A DNA stretch of 64,000 bases from Oxytricha trifallax (lineage: Eukaryota > Ciliophora > Spirotrichea > Sporadotrichida > Oxytrichidae): NCBI GenBank assembly GCA_000711775.1, contig ARYC01018494.1, positions 49,137 through 113,136 on the forward strand, read 5' to 3'. This document shows positions 48,491-61,098 of this stretch, one piece after another (within the stretch, counting starts at the first letter, position 1; each line of letters starts with the position of its first letter). Below the pieces are notes generated by a model, which did not search any database, was not told the origin of the DNA, and saw only the letters and a program-made list of their open reading frames with translations. Made by a program: the position numbers and the translations under genes.

Positions 48491-49240
48491 AATGCATTTA
48501 ATTAATGATAAAATTAATTCGTTGTTTAAATTGTTATAGTTTTATATTAATAATAAAATAAATAAAACATGAAGAAGAATAATAAAATAATCGTTATTAA
48601 TCAAAGTAATAAAATCATTGGTTTTAATGAATTTTAGTAAAAATTTATTGTATATTTAAAATAAAGATTATTAATTAAAATTATAATTATATAGATTTAG
48701 AGAATTTACTCTTATTTTCCAGAGAATAATTAAATAATCAAGAATAGTGATTAATAATTAATTTAAATGATTTATGTTAGTATTTAATTTATGCTAGTGA
48801 AAAGTGTAAAATAAAACAAATCTGAAATCTATGAAATGAACTATGATCTTAAATAAAGCAGTAAACAAATTTAAATATTTAAAATATATTTAATTTAAAG
48901 ATGAACATAACAATTAAATTGAGTAAATTTTAATAAGGCAATAATATATGAATTAAATAGTTAATCTAGGATTAAAAAGTAATGTAAAGAATATAAAAAA
49001 TCGGTAAAGCAATAAAATAAATGCAAATTATTTAATTTTGCTTTTAAAACTTAACATCTACTAGTAAAATTGAGGTGTTTATATTTAAATGATGTAATTT
49101 AAACACCCAAGTCTTTGATATTGTTGCTGATTTCAACAATATTCTATATGTATATCGATTTCTTTTAATGATAATCATTGAATTTGTGCATATAGTTATG
49201 TGCTCCATTCCTTTGAAAGGCTACTAATCGACTTCTATTG
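48491..49240. other. A+T-rich spacer
   Basis: No gene recognised. Confidence 0.5.
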
Positions 49241-49252
49241 CATTAGAGAGAA

Positions 49253-50335
49253 ATGAAAGTACATCATTTAATCTACTTAAGGAGCATATTTCAGATACTA
49301 TTGAACAGTAAGCTTAGATTATACTTAAAATGGAGGAGGAGAAAAGCTTATTCTAATGACATGTGTTCTGCTCTTTGTCTACTTATGCAATATTATTCTA
49401 TCCTCTACCATTTCAAGGAAGTTAGAGAGTTGACAGGTAGCTGTATTCTATCTACAGATCATATTAAACCCATATTGTGGAATTACGAAGTAATTTTATT
49501 CGCTTTTAGGGACCATCACAATGAGTAACGTATTATTTTCAATAGATTTACTGCGCTAAGTCATTTTAAGTATTGCTAAAGAAAAAGTTGGAAAGTGTGC
49601 TTCTAAGGGTTATATTCCTGCACCACTCAAATCAGCAGGAGAGATTTTAAAGAGATTGTTATTCCTAATAGTGTGGTGTCCGAGAGGCAAAGATATAACA
49701 GCAACTTGATTTCACTTCTCAATCCTACACTATCATCATATGCATTTTGCACATTTCTTGAATTTGAGGAAATGCCTAAAGAGAATTTAGCTCAATACAA
49801 GATGCGATTTGAATACGTAACATACTTTTCCTTATAACCTTAGGATGAATTCTCTCAGCTGTAGTATGAAGGGCTCATGAAATTTCTTATCACCGCCAAA
49901 ATCCTTTTTTATGATAGATTCATTTCTCGTATATCAGTTATGGATTCCTGAGGTGGTGCATTTGATGATTCAGGATTCTTCTTCATATCCAATAGAGTCT
50001 TTTTCACTTAATCTGGCACTTGTTATTATCATCTACGATTCCTCTCACAAACGGATGTAGGTTCAGAAGCTAAGATAGTCAAACTTCTCAAATGCTAAGT
50101 TAGTGATGAATGTCGGAGTTTTTATATCTGTATCTCCTGCGCGTGCTTGCATTTTAATTAGCATTATCATATAAATTATATTAGCTCAAGCTAGTCATTC
50201 TCATTAATATTGCAATAACGACAACTTGGAGCACGCTTGAGTCAGTTCCTTATATACAAAAGAGTAAAAAGTGGCGTAAATATTGCCAGAGTAGATTTCA
50301 CTAATGTTAGGCTTGAGGAATTTAAGAGCGATTGA
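49253..50335 (+). CDS. Hypothetical protein, long frame with one internal TGA
   Basis: In ciliate code the frame from 49253 to TGA 50333-50335 is 361 codons with a single in-frame TGA at 49949-49951. Protein-like stretches on both sides of that TGA share the frame: ELTGSCILSTDHIKPILWN, then FLEFEEMPKENLAQYKMRF, then after the TGA AFDDSGFFFISNRVFF and SGVNIARVDFTNVRLEEF. A Cys-rich stretch (DECRSFYICISCACLHF) lies near 50110-50160. The first 80 bases read better in another frame (LLKEHISDTIEQ), so a junction or intron may lie near 49340. Family unknown. Confidence 0.5.
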
Positions 50336-50539
50336 TGACGTTTCTGGAATTTTGATATTTGCAATAGTGTGATAAATGATAGGTTTGCATTTCTAAAGCG
50401 ATTACTTTCTCCATCTCTGGCTGTGGCTTGCTGTAAAAGTGCTTCTATTCTTTCAAAATTTGCCCTATTCATTGGTTATGAGAATTAGAGTTGTTGGGAC
50501 TTGGATAATTTAGCGTTTAAAGCTGAGTTATTACTGATT

Positions 50540-51588
50540 CCATTATCTGTGTTTATTAATATTAAATATTTGGAGTTAGAGGCATTTATATTAATTATGC
50601 TTGGATTATAATTTTGTAACTTCATAATTAATTACAACAGGCCTTTATTAGTTTTTTATCATTTTAAAAAGTAAATCATTATAAAGCCATTATTCAAAAT
50701 TAGTAAAAAGCTTTAACTAATTTTTATATATATATACTTAGATTTAATTTTTACAACTTACTTAATCCATAAAATATTATTCATTTATAAAATAAATAAA
50801 TATTAAATCTAATACAATTTAATTTATAGATTTAAGTTAAGTCAAATATGTACATTTAAAATTAGTTCCTAAAATTTATTACATTTTAAAAAAATTATAA
50901 TGAAATTTCAAAGATTTTTATAATAAATAATAATCAACTAAGTTTAAATAATTAATTGTCCAAAAAGTTATTTTTAAAAAAATCATTTAAATTATCAAAA
51001 ATAATTAAATTAAATTGAAAATAAAAGTATACTTCTTCAATAAGAAGCTATGAATCGCACGAAAACATGGTTAAAACGTAACATTGAGAGTTTAAAATAA
51101 TCAATAAAATTTATTGCAATTTTTATGAAATTTAAGAAATCTCAAAATAGAACATTTGCCAACATCAATCTTCATTCTTACTTCTAAGAGCTCTGGGGAC
51201 ACTAGATATATGCATAATTTAATGGTTAGTTGAAATTATAGAAAAAAAAATTTACATTGCTTCAAAATAACCTTAAAAACAACCACTTTAAGAAATTGGA
51301 TATGGACATTTATTAAACAAATTGACACTTTTCTATATTTAATCCAGTTTACCCAAAGAAAAATATTAAAAATCTGAAAAATATTTTTGCCCTAGACCTG
51401 ACCCTTATTAAAAATGAAAAAATTCATCTATAGATAAATAACTTGAACTTTCCAAATATTATTAGCATACGATTCATACAACTTTCAAGGAGTCCAAATG
51501 ACATGCTAAATATAATTTATGGAATTCTCATTATTTTACACTCGACAATTTTATTTTAAACTTTCGCATTAGAATTTGACATTTTACA
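50540..51588. other. A+T-rich spacer
   Basis: No gene recognised; 51000-51300 has slightly raised G+C without a convincing frame. Confidence 0.4.
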
Positions 51589-52008
51589 ATGATTTTTAGA
51601 AACTTCGATCCTTCATATCTCAGGTATCTTTGGGAGGATAAATTTTTTGATATTGAAATTGAACTCTCCGTACCTTAATTGACCTTAGTGCTGGGTGACC
51701 AAGACATTTTATTTTTATTATTTTTGAAATTATATTTAACTCATATTTAATCATTGATCTTTTCTATAAAGTTTTTTAAATCAATGAATAAAATTAGCTT
51801 ATTTCTTCTCTGTTTTGTCACTTCCAGTTTCAATATTATTCAATATTATATTTTTCCAATATTTTATACTATTTTTTTAGCATAGTCTATTGAATTCGCT
51901 TTCAACAATTTTTATTAAGTTTTTTTTAATTATTTTTCCGAGAATATATTTATAACTATATTATTCATTTATTTTAGAAGTTTACGAGTTAATAACAAGC
52001 AATAATGA
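51589..52008 (+). CDS. Candidate coding segment, hypothetical protein
   Basis: ATG 51589, preceded by an in-frame TGA, opens MIFRNFDPSYLRYLWEDKF, then IEIELSVPQLTLVLGDQD. It then turns hydrophobic and A+T rich to TGA 52006-52008 (139 aa). Only the first 45 codons or so have coding-like composition; the rest may be non-coding. Function unknown. Confidence 0.35.
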
Positions 52009-52690
52009 ATCTATTCCGTTTAACTTAAAGAATTATCATTTAATTTTAATTTATTCTTTTTAACCCCTTATCTAATGTCTTTAATGAATAATTTATTTTC
52101 ACAATAAGTAAAGATGTTTTTTCACATAATATTCAAGAGTTGTAGCTTCATTTATATGTCATTAATTCTTCATTTTTTCTATTTTATACTCTCTTTATAT
52201 GACATAATTTTTACAATTAGCAACTAATGTTTTTTTCTGATATATATTTTAAAACATTCCATTAATAATGAATCCACGTACTTGTATATAGTTATGACTC
52301 AAATTTTATTCAAGAAATAAATGACCCTTTTAAAGATAAGAGACTCACACTTTCTTTATTTTTAAAAATGTATTCTTTATAAGAACTTTTATTTAATTTA
52401 TGAAAATTTGAAATTACCTTCTATTAAGTATTCTAAATGTAATGATTAGTTAAATAATATTTCTATTAAGATCGATCTATACCATTAAATTAGGATGTTA
52501 TTGTTTGTATTACAATAATCATAGGATTTATCGATATCATCCCTGATAAAATTATGGTTAAAATAAAATAAATAAAATAATCCCCTTTGCAGTATTTTCA
52601 AAAGGCATTAGAAATTAATTAGTAAAATTTATTGATAATTTTGCTTAAATTTGAATTCTCATCTTTTAAACAACATTTATTTTATAAAAT
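52009..52690. other. A+T-rich spacer
   Basis: No gene recognised. Confidence 0.5.
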
Positions 52691-52699
52691 TTAAATAAA

Positions 52700-53086
52700 C
52701 ATTTGCAAATAAAACAATTCCAATTTACACATAAGGACACTTGGGATGATTTTGTTCTGTAGAACAATTTCAGAATGGAAATGGAGCAACTCCTGGAAGA
52801 CTTGGATGGGCAGTTTAGCATGGTGGATGATAATGGAGCAGAAGTAGAAGACTATCTTATCAATAGAAAACGTTAAGTTATAATATAAAGAGTAATAGGA
52901 CGCACAGGATAAGGGAAGAGGAATCAAAACAAAACTAATCTAGAACCCATCATAATGCACAGGAGACAACAATGTAGGGTAAATAAATAAGAAACTCAGC
53001 TGGAAGAATAGAAGGAGGAAAGGTCAGAAGAAGAGAAGATGAAAGAAGTGCAGACTACCTAAATGAAGAAGAGCCAGCTATCATGA
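52700..53086 (+). CDS. Hypothetical charged protein or MDS
   Basis: A strongly protein-like frame ends at TGA 53084-53086. ATG 52775 gives 103 aa: MEMEQLLEDLDGQFSMVDD, then AEVEDYLINRKRQVIIQR, then a Gln/Glu/Lys-rich end (QLEEQKEERSEEEK). Upstream the same frame continues with FTHKDTWDDFVLQNNF, so coding probably begins before 52775 in another segment. TAA/TAG Gln codons occur inside. The C-terminal half is predicted by eye to be helical or coiled coil. Family not recognised. Confidence 0.55.
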
Positions 53087-53099
53087 CCACTGAGTTAGA

Positions 53100-53860
53100 T
53101 AAGTAGGCTTAGTAATGAATTACAATTTTTCGCATTTAAGTTCATGTTATTATCATCTCAAAGTTCATCTTACCTTAAGTTATTACCAACCTAATTCCAA
53201 TTTCTTTAAGTCTTAATATCTCAGTTTAAATGTTTTAAATATAACTTAAGTTAATTAAAAATACAATCATAAATTGTATGTATCAATCAATAATTTTGCA
53301 ATCCTTCTGAAATAATTCTTTAAGTATATTTGATAATTTTTATTAAAGTATATTATTATTAACTAAAGATTGAATCATTTCAACATAAATGATAATTTAA
53401 ATAATAACAAAAATTTAATTAAGTTAACTCTATAATTGAGAAGTCAACTCTTTACAAATATAGAACAAGGTTTAATATCGTAAAATAATAATTATAATAT
53501 TAATAGTAAATTTTTAAATTAAGAAGTAACAAATTGAATATAATTACATAATTTATTACAATAATACTTAAAACGAAGATAAATATAAAAGAGGAGCTAA
53601 AACCTCTCCAGCTCAATTGCAAATCAACACATAATTTTGTATTGTAAGTCAATAATTATAATCCTACTTCCCTTAATTCCCTTAATTATTCTAATTATGA
53701 ATAAACTTTTGTGCATTTAGATTTATGAAAAATAACTAAGAAAATTTAAGAAATTAATTATAATAATAAATTACAGTTGAATCGATGTATTGGGAGACAT
53801 CAGCCAACAGGTTGTTCAATAAAATCTATAAGTTACAAAAAAACCATCTAACATTTTTAT
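53100..53860. other. A+T-rich spacer
   Basis: No convincing gene; a small patch near 53585-53700 has mildly raised G+C. Confidence 0.4.
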
Positions 53861-53869
53861 AATTTAGCA

Positions 53870-54050
53870 ATATTAGTCAGCAAGAGACACTGAAGCATTA
53901 GACAGATATTTTAGAAGACAACTATTACGATTGAGGAAGACTTGAATATTTTGGAGAGAAGGATACTGGAAGAACAATTAAGCTAAGATATGACTTCTGA
54001 TGAATACCCTCCAAATAATAGTATAATTAATCCATTTTCATTTTAAATAT
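53870..54050 (+). other. Small candidate coding segment
   Basis: Frame SQQETLKHQTDILEDNYYD, then a shift to TITIEEDLNILERRILEEQL and SQDMTSDEYPPNN. Acidic and protein-like, but short and in two frames. Probably an MDS fragment. Confidence 0.35.
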
Positions 54051-55170
54051 ATAATCATTTCCACTTATTTTTCATTACTATGCATACTCATCAATTGTCA
54101 TTTTTATGACTTTCATTCCGCGTATTATAAAGTATAAAAAATTCTCGAATTTACAATAAAATTACTATAAATTTATAAGTATAAATAATCAAAACTGTAA
54201 ACCAACAGCTATCTTGCTAATATGAGATAATTTAAATAAATAGTAATTCAGAATGATTGATAAGCTATCACTTATTTATTCACGTGTTCAAAAATCATTT
54301 TTTCGTATAAACCCATTTTTTTAAATGTTTTTATTTGCTTGTTGTAATTATATTTACTAATTATAAATTTATGGCAGTTTATTTATTTAACGTAATTAAC
54401 ATTTCCCCATGTTATGTATTTTATTAATAATAATATTAAAATCAATATAATTCATTCATAAAAGCTGCTGGTGTCGTCATTTCATTTCCACCCTTTTCAA
54501 TAGAAGTGGTAATAATATAGTATTTCATTATCTACCTTTACTAGGTTTTTATTAATTGTAATTTAAATATATAATTGCTTCTGTCTGGAAGCATAGAGTA
54601 TTTTACTTTTGCTTTTTATTTAATATCTAGACTATAATTTAAACTAGTTATGCTAACTTCGGTTAAAGCCTAATGCCTTTTATCAGTGTAATATCAGGTC
54701 ATGATAATACAATATTGTAGTTAGATTAAATATATTAACTCCATTTATTTCATTATCATTAGGTTGTTTGCTAATACTTTTTCTTATTTTTTAAATTATA
54801 AATGTAAACCATGATTGCATCATGATGGTACTATCATTTTATTTTTATTAAAAGATAAATAACTAATTATGCGTACTATTTAGGAGTTAAGATTTTTATT
54901 TAAATTGTATCCTAAAACTATCAAACTAATAATATCAAACTCCCTTTTTCTTTAACTAGGTAGATGCATTTATCCTTGCTGCTTCATTATTTATTTTATA
55001 AAAGTCTTAATTTATTTAAATTATCTTACTATTTATATCATCCTCACCTTCATATAAGTTTGTAATATGATTTTTATAAACTCAATCCTGTTTGATTTTA
55101 TTTGTCGTTTGATTTCATTTGCCACTCAATATCTTTAAACATTTATAGCTTTATTCACTTCCACTTAGAT
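54051..55170. other. A+T-rich spacer
   Basis: No gene recognised. Confidence 0.5.
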
Positions 55171-55174
55171 TTGT

Positions 55175-55750
55175 ATGTTTAAAATAATTATTAACGCATT
55201 ATTTTTTTCCTTCACTTATCAGCTTATTCTTTCTTTCACTTTCTTTTGCTGCACTAAATTTTTTAGGTTTTATAAAAGATTGCTTGCTTTCCTTTTAGCT
55301 ATTATGTCAATGAAAAGTTTGATTAGTTTAGTTAATTTCCTTAATCTTATTTACATCACTAAGCTTAATATCATTTGCAGGAGATAATTAAGAATCATTA
55401 TATAATTTTTAATATTATAATCATAATGCTTTAATTTAAGTGAGAATTAATTAAAGAATAAAATATGGATTCAACATCTCGCACTGTTTAATTACTACTT
55501 TCTTTCTGGCTAAGACTTGTTATATAAATAATTGTAGCTGCAGTACTTTCCTCGTCTTTTCACACGATTTATATCAATCCTTGAATAGTTTGCCCTAAGC
55601 TATTCTACTTTTTAATGTCTGACTTAGCTTAATGAACAGGTTCCCTAAGTTAATACAGAGAATTATGTTCTTGCGAAAGTAACTCTTGGCATTTATCAAT
55701 TCCATTCAAAAATTTTTCATGATCATAGGCATTTTTATATGCTAATATGA
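55175..55750 (+). CDS. Hypothetical protein, 191 aa in ciliate code
   Basis: ATG 55175 to TGA 55748-55750 is one frame of 192 codons. The first 70 residues are hydrophobic (LFFSFTYQLILSFTFFCC, LAFLLAIM) and could be membrane segments. A low-complexity stretch follows, then a convincing C-terminal part: IWIQHLALFNYYFLSGQDLL, then FTRFISILEQFALSY, then TENYVLAKVTLGIYQFHSK. Coding is best supported for 55465-55750. No family recognised. Confidence 0.5.
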
Positions 55751-56118
55751 GCTTTATTTATTTAAACAGTAATTAGTTAAATTTATTTAAACAATAAATA
55801 TTATTCAATATTATTCAAGTCTTTAGATAATTAATATTTATTTCTACTAATAAAATCTATTAATTTTGGCATTGGTAAATATTAATTTTAGGGGACGCTA
55901 ATACTTAATAAATACATTTACTTTATTTGAAAATAGTAACTCTATACATTGAGTTTAATTAAATATAATGAATTAAATATAAGCTTTTGTTCAATACTAT
56001 AATAATAATTATAAAAATAATGAATTTAATTAATTCTCGATAGTTGTGTGATTATCTTAACTTGTTATGCTGCTCGCTTGTCTTGGTTACGATCAGCTAA
56101 ATTTAAAGAGAAATAAAA

Positions 56119-56127
56119 GAGCAACTG
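56119..56127. repeat. Left target-site duplication of the Merlin-type element
   Basis: GAGCAACTG, repeated exactly at 57707-57715. Confidence 0.9.
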
Positions 56128-56428
56128 GGGTGTTGTTAACCATTGCTCACACATGTCCCAATTGCTCACACAATGAATTTTATATGCGAGAGCGGTAATA
56201 TTATTAAGCACATAGCAGGGTCTTAGGGGTGCAGTCCCTAACGGGGTCACAAGAGGCAGAGCACCTTGTTATCGCAATGCAATACGAAGTAATTGCAGGG
56301 GTCAAGGGGCAGCCGCCCCTTGTGGGAGGGGGTTCGGGGGAGGGCAAAGCCCTCCTCCGAAAACCCATATAGCCCTTTCAAGACGTAATAGTAGTTTAAG
56401 TGTAAAATATAATCGTTAAATAATAATT
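56128..56428. repeat. Left terminal inverted repeat
   Basis: About 301 bp, paired with 57404-57706. It contains a perfect hairpin, CAAGGGGC/GCCCCTTG at 56303-56322, and further G+C-rich palindromes (GAGGGCAAAGCCCTC). Very few differences from the right copy, which points to recent activity or conversion. Confidence 0.9.
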
Positions 56429-56537
56429 CATAAATCATTTAATTTAAATGTCTGTTATACATATTATTAGCGGTCATTTGTATTTGCAAACTATGCTAAG
56501 TTTCTTCTCCATACTGCCTCATATAAATATTGTTCGA

Positions 56538-57389
56538 TCATTTCTGGGTCTCCAGGCATTGCATTGTATTGTATACATGCTTAATGTGATATTTTATCAC
56601 AGCCCACAATCCTTCGATAAGATTACTATGTTACATAGTTCTTCTTATACCATTAGAAGACTGATGTACATGTCTTTAATGAACAATTTATAAACCTTGC
56701 CATTCTATAGAAGTGTAGCTTGCCCAACCATCAGTGTGCATTATACTGTTGGGTTCAACATTATGTTCAATTAAGTTTTCAAGCGTTTGAGTTGTTCTAT
56801 CTTGAACTTTAAAAATTTTGCATCTCTATGTTCCTTCTTCTATCAAGCCAACGATCCATATTTATCTATCGTATATAGTGTCTTCTGGAAAACAGTACTA
56901 TATTGATCGATGAGTCCATAAAGACTCATCCATTTATACTTGGCCACTCAACACAAAGCTATCTTATTCCTAAACTATCTTTTCTTTTACTATATCTCGT
57001 AAACTTTAGTATTCTTTACTGATAGATTACCTACTAATCTTCAAAGCTCTATTATCTTAATGATATTTTACAGTCTCAGAAATGCTAAGGCCAGAAGGAT
57101 ATATGCTAAACATTATTTCTTCTAAAATAGGTAAAGGCATGTTAGTAGGACAGTATACAACTAAACATTCTCTTAAAGATCGTCTTGCTCTATATTTATA
57201 ATTTACACATTAATAGAGTGCGTTGTCAAGACTGTGTGGTTATTAATATTGTCTTCTAGTCTATTAAACTTAACAGTGAGAACACTATAGATTTTTTTGT
57301 AACAAGCCACTTGAAATAAGATTAGTAATTGTTTAAGTAAAGGTTTAATTGATCTAGTCTTGCTTAACTTATGAAAATAGTTATTCCAT
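56538..57389 (-). CDS. IS1595/Merlin-type transposase, 283 aa
   Basis: One uninterrupted frame in ciliate code from ATG 57389 to TGA 56538-56540. An N-terminal zinc-ribbon-like CSHC (residues 36-39) is followed by YQCVNYKYRARRSLRE around Cys61, then a helix-turn-helix-like segment (GLSISETVKYHQD). The catalytic core has Asp154 in VQMDESLW, then IWIVGLIEEGT and VQDRTTQTLENL, Asp220 in IMHTDGWASY, and Glu259 in HSNLIEGLWAVIK. These match the DDE motifs of ISXO2-like transposases. A 5-bp tandem repeat (GCATT twice, 56556-56565) shifts the end. In the alternative frame, MPGDPEMIEQYLYEAVWRRN extends the family's usual C-terminus to TGA 56428. So the triad is intact but the last 45 residues or so are cut off. 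Confidence 0.9.
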
Positions 57390-57403
57390 TAATTTGTAAT
57401 TTA

Positions 57404-57706
57404 ATTATTATTATTTAACGATTATATTTTACACCTAAACTACTAACACGTCTTGAAAGGGCTATATGGGTTTTCGGAGGAGGTCTTTGCCCTCCCCCGA
57501 ACCCCCTCCCACAAGGGGCGGCTGCCCCTTGACCCCTGCAATTACTTCGTATTGCATTGCGATAACAAGGTGCTCTGCCTCTTGTGACCCCGTTAGGGAC
57601 TGCACCCCTAAGACCCTGCTATGTGCTTAATAATATTACCGCTCTCGCATATAAAATTCATTGTGTGAGCAATTGGGACATGTGTGAGCAATGGTTAACA
57701 ACACCC
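57404..57706. repeat. Right terminal inverted repeat
   Basis: Reverse complement of 56128-56428. One visible difference: GAGGTCTTTGCCCTC here against GAGGGCAAAGCCCTC in the left copy. Confidence 0.9.
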
Positions 57707-57783
57707 GAGCAACTGAATATATATTATAATATAGTGTAAATATAAACTTGTACAAATCTATTTTCAAGATTTTCTATTACTAG

Positions 57784-57921
57784 ATGAGCATGCACTTTCT
57801 CAAGAGGCCATCAACTGTTAGGGTGAATAGTGCAACATCTGCTTTTTGCCATAATTGTATTAATCTTTAAAATTTAAATTGGGTATAGTTATTAATATAG
57901 ATAAACTTCTCGCACTCGTGA
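57784..57921 (+). CDS. Short candidate coding segment
   Basis: ATG 57784 to TGA 57919-57921, 45 aa: MSMHFLKRPSTVRVNSATSA, then FCHNCINLQ. Slightly raised G+C. It lies 69 bp from the transposon's right target duplication. The left flank of the transposon also reads protein-like (VMLLACLGYDQLNLKRNK near 56067), so the element may have landed near or in coding DNA. Confidence 0.3.
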
Positions 57922-60900
57922 TATGCTCCAAAATTATAAACTATAAAATGTAATAAAAACAATATTAGCACTTTATCTTAACTGAAACATGTTAATTGCA
58001 AACAATCATAAACATTCAAGAAAAATTTGTAAATCAATAAAATTAATCAATATAATAAAAATTCTTAAGATTATTTTACTAAATAATTCATTAATGACAC
58101 AGAATTATAATTGTTGTTATGTATCTTATAAATTCTGACTTATTTTGATAAAGTAAATTATCATTAATAAAAAAAAATCCGAATCTATAATATTCCAGTT
58201 TTCAAAGTAAGCAGTATAAATTTCTTTTTTTAAACTTCATCATTTCAATCAGTGATGATTTAGTGTCTCAAAACTTAGACTGATGTGGTTTCTTAAAAGC
58301 GCAAATAACTTTCATAGAGGATTTAAAAACCTTTCAAATTTATTTATTTTCTAGCTTACCATATAATTTTGTAATTTATAAAATCATCACACAACTTATT
58401 TCTATTTATCTCTGCCACAATTAGTTTTATGAGCGAATTAGGAAATTAATTTTGGGTTAAAAGGTTATAAGCTAATTTTTTGTTTTCAAGTGAATTATTA
58501 ATTTATAATTTGAGCCTAAAAATATTATGAAGTTATTTCTCCCATATTTTAATAATTAAAGACTATTTAATTAAATTATGTTCTTAAATTAGTCAATTCT
58601 TTATAAAGCAAGAAGAATAAAATTCTATCTGACTATATTTATGTCAACACACTATTTCTATTTATATATGTCAGTTGGCGCCTAAGAGATTTTTAAAAGA
58701 TTATATAGCACTGAGGTTGGAGCTAATCAAAAAGTCAGGATGCGCTAGTAAATTTTAGAGTATGTTATATGGTTATTTTTATTTATGTTATTTATACATA
58801 AATTCTTGGTTTGTTCAATCAATTAAAAAAAGTATAAGATTCAATCATAATATCATGAGAATTTAAGCTGCAAATTCTATTATAATTGAATTATGTGATT
58901 ATACATAAATTAAGCCATTATAATATTTTATTTATGTTAAAGTACTTTATTAAGCCTATACAATTAAAAGCTATTAAAATTTATTAATTTGTTAATAAAT
59001 TTTAGTTAATAGTTATAGAATAACATGATTATTAGTATCATTTAAGGGGGATTCTATGGGAATAACCATTGACATAAATTACATTATACTAGATGGGACC
59101 CTAAACATAAAATCTTGTTGAAATTTTCTATTATAAAATTACATAAAATATTTATGCCGTATCAAAAAAAGCATGTTAAGATTAAATTTGCTATTAGATA
59201 ACTAGAATGAAATTCATTTAATTGAGTTTGTTTTAACGCTCGAACTTTAAAGTGCCGTAGAAATTATTTATGTTAACATACAAAATCTTCTTTTAATAGG
59301 GATAGAAGACATATTCAATTATTCAACTAAGTCATAATCATTAATTAATACCTAAAATTGAAGTGGCTCCTTCAGATTAACCTGATACGCAGTCGTTGAG
59401 AAGGACTACTATATTGGGAAAAAAATATTGCTGACATAAATAGTCATGTCAAAGAAAATTTAAATAAGTTAAGTAATTGATGATATACCTTAAAATGGCC
59501 ACCATAAAGATAATAAATAAGCTTACTACTGTGATTTAATCAGTATCGCATTTCTAAAATAAGTATACATAAATATTTAAGTCAACGCTATTATTTTAGA
59601 AAAGTTTTAAGCGAATAAATAGCATATAATAGAGAAATTTATGAAATTTGTGAGATTGAGGACAATTCAAATATTAAAAATAGAATATGAATAAGAAGAA
59701 TTTAATAATTATGATTGTTTATTAGAAAATTAAAACATGAAAAAGTCTAATGGCATGTAAAAGAATAAAATCAATTTAATAAGACCTAGTTAAATTTCAC
59801 ATTTAGGTAATTGTAAAAATTAATATTCATAAAACCATATTTTTACTAAGCTTTGATTAATTTTATCAATTTACAAATTTTTCTTCAATTTTTATAAATA
59901 TATTATTTAAGTAAATACAATTTATCAGATTAATTATAATAATTAATCTAATCATAAAATCAGCTATTTATAAAAGTTAAAGCAAACCTTTTCATTTGAA
60001 TAAATATCGACAGATAATTTAATAAATAAGTTTTCAAATGAAAAAAACTATTTTTAATATAAATAAATGTAACTATTTAACATTATATTTATATCATAAT
60101 ATAAATAAAACTATTTCTAATTAGCTTTAGTTTTATCGATTAGGTTAAGTATATAATTTCCCATTTGTTAAATCAAAAACAAAGTTAATAGTTTGCATAA
60201 ATATAAAAAAACTAATATTAATTTACTGATTAAGAAGTTGCATACTGATTATGGTATAGATATTAAAAATATCTCGTCACAATAATACACATAATTAATT
60301 AACTTATAAAATTATATGATAAAGAAGTCTCACTCATTTTAAAGAAAAGATTTGGTCTTCTCACTTTCATTTTTAATAGTTAACAATTTTAATTTATAAT
60401 AAATATTCAAATAACACTAAATTATTAATATATTTGATAATCGTTTTTAATAATTGATTTGCAATTCTTCTTCTTTTTATTTCGAATGACTTTTAAATAT
60501 TTGCTAAGAAAATTTATTCTAATGTGTCTTAGGCTAAATTATAAGGAAGTACCATATTAATTATCAATAGATATTCATTTTTTTCCCATTTTTATTATTA
60601 AAATTTTATGAAACCACAGACCACATTTTGCAAGATTTTTTTTTCTAGTAGCAGAATTATCACATGTTTCTCCGTAGAAATGACTTTCAATAATATTTAT
60701 AGCAAATTTTAAATGGATCTGAAATCTGTCTAGTTTTCGAAGGTTGTTCTTTAAATCATTTAGATTAAGTTTTATATACAAATTTTTGTTAAAAAAACTT
60801 AATTAGTTAGGATTAATTACTACTTATAAATAAATTCTTTTTATCTTTAGATAACGAAAAATTAAATTTGAAGACTCACTCTCTTTAACTGCTGAAAGAA

Positions 60901-61080
60901 CAAATTTAGTGGAAGTCATTGGATGAAATTAATTTTTTAATCTTATTAAATATTTATATAGTAAGACTTCAGTTTTTTTCATCTACAAAAACAAATTTTG
61001 CCTGAAGTACTTTTCTTAGTTGATATTCTTATGGAAATATAAGCAAATATTTATAAAAGTAATAAATACAAACTTAAAAT
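57922..61080. other. A+T-rich DNA without recognised genes
   Basis: About 3.1 kb. Small patches of higher G+C near 58665-58750 and 59340-59430 have no convincing frame. Confidence 0.45.
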
Positions 61081-61098
61081 AGTAATACAACACAAAGG

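Larger units (their letters stand above)
56128..57706 (-). mobile_element. IS1595/Merlin-type DNA transposon, 1,579 bp
   Basis: Bounded by GGGTGTTGTTAACC and its complement, with terminal inverted repeats of about 300 bp (56128-56428, 57404-57706) that are nearly identical and much richer in G+C than the host DNA. GAGCAACTG flanks both ends (56119-56127, 57707-57715), a 9-bp target duplication. The interior carries a minus-strand transposase. Eight- to nine-base duplications and the transposase motifs fit the Merlin/IS1595 superfamily. The long repeats are unusual for it and recall Mutator-like layouts. Confidence 0.9.

Noticed and set aside
56065..56693. Standard-code ORFs at the left end of the Merlin-type element
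   Set aside because: They lie over the inverted repeat or antisense to the transposase, whose motifs fix the true frame.
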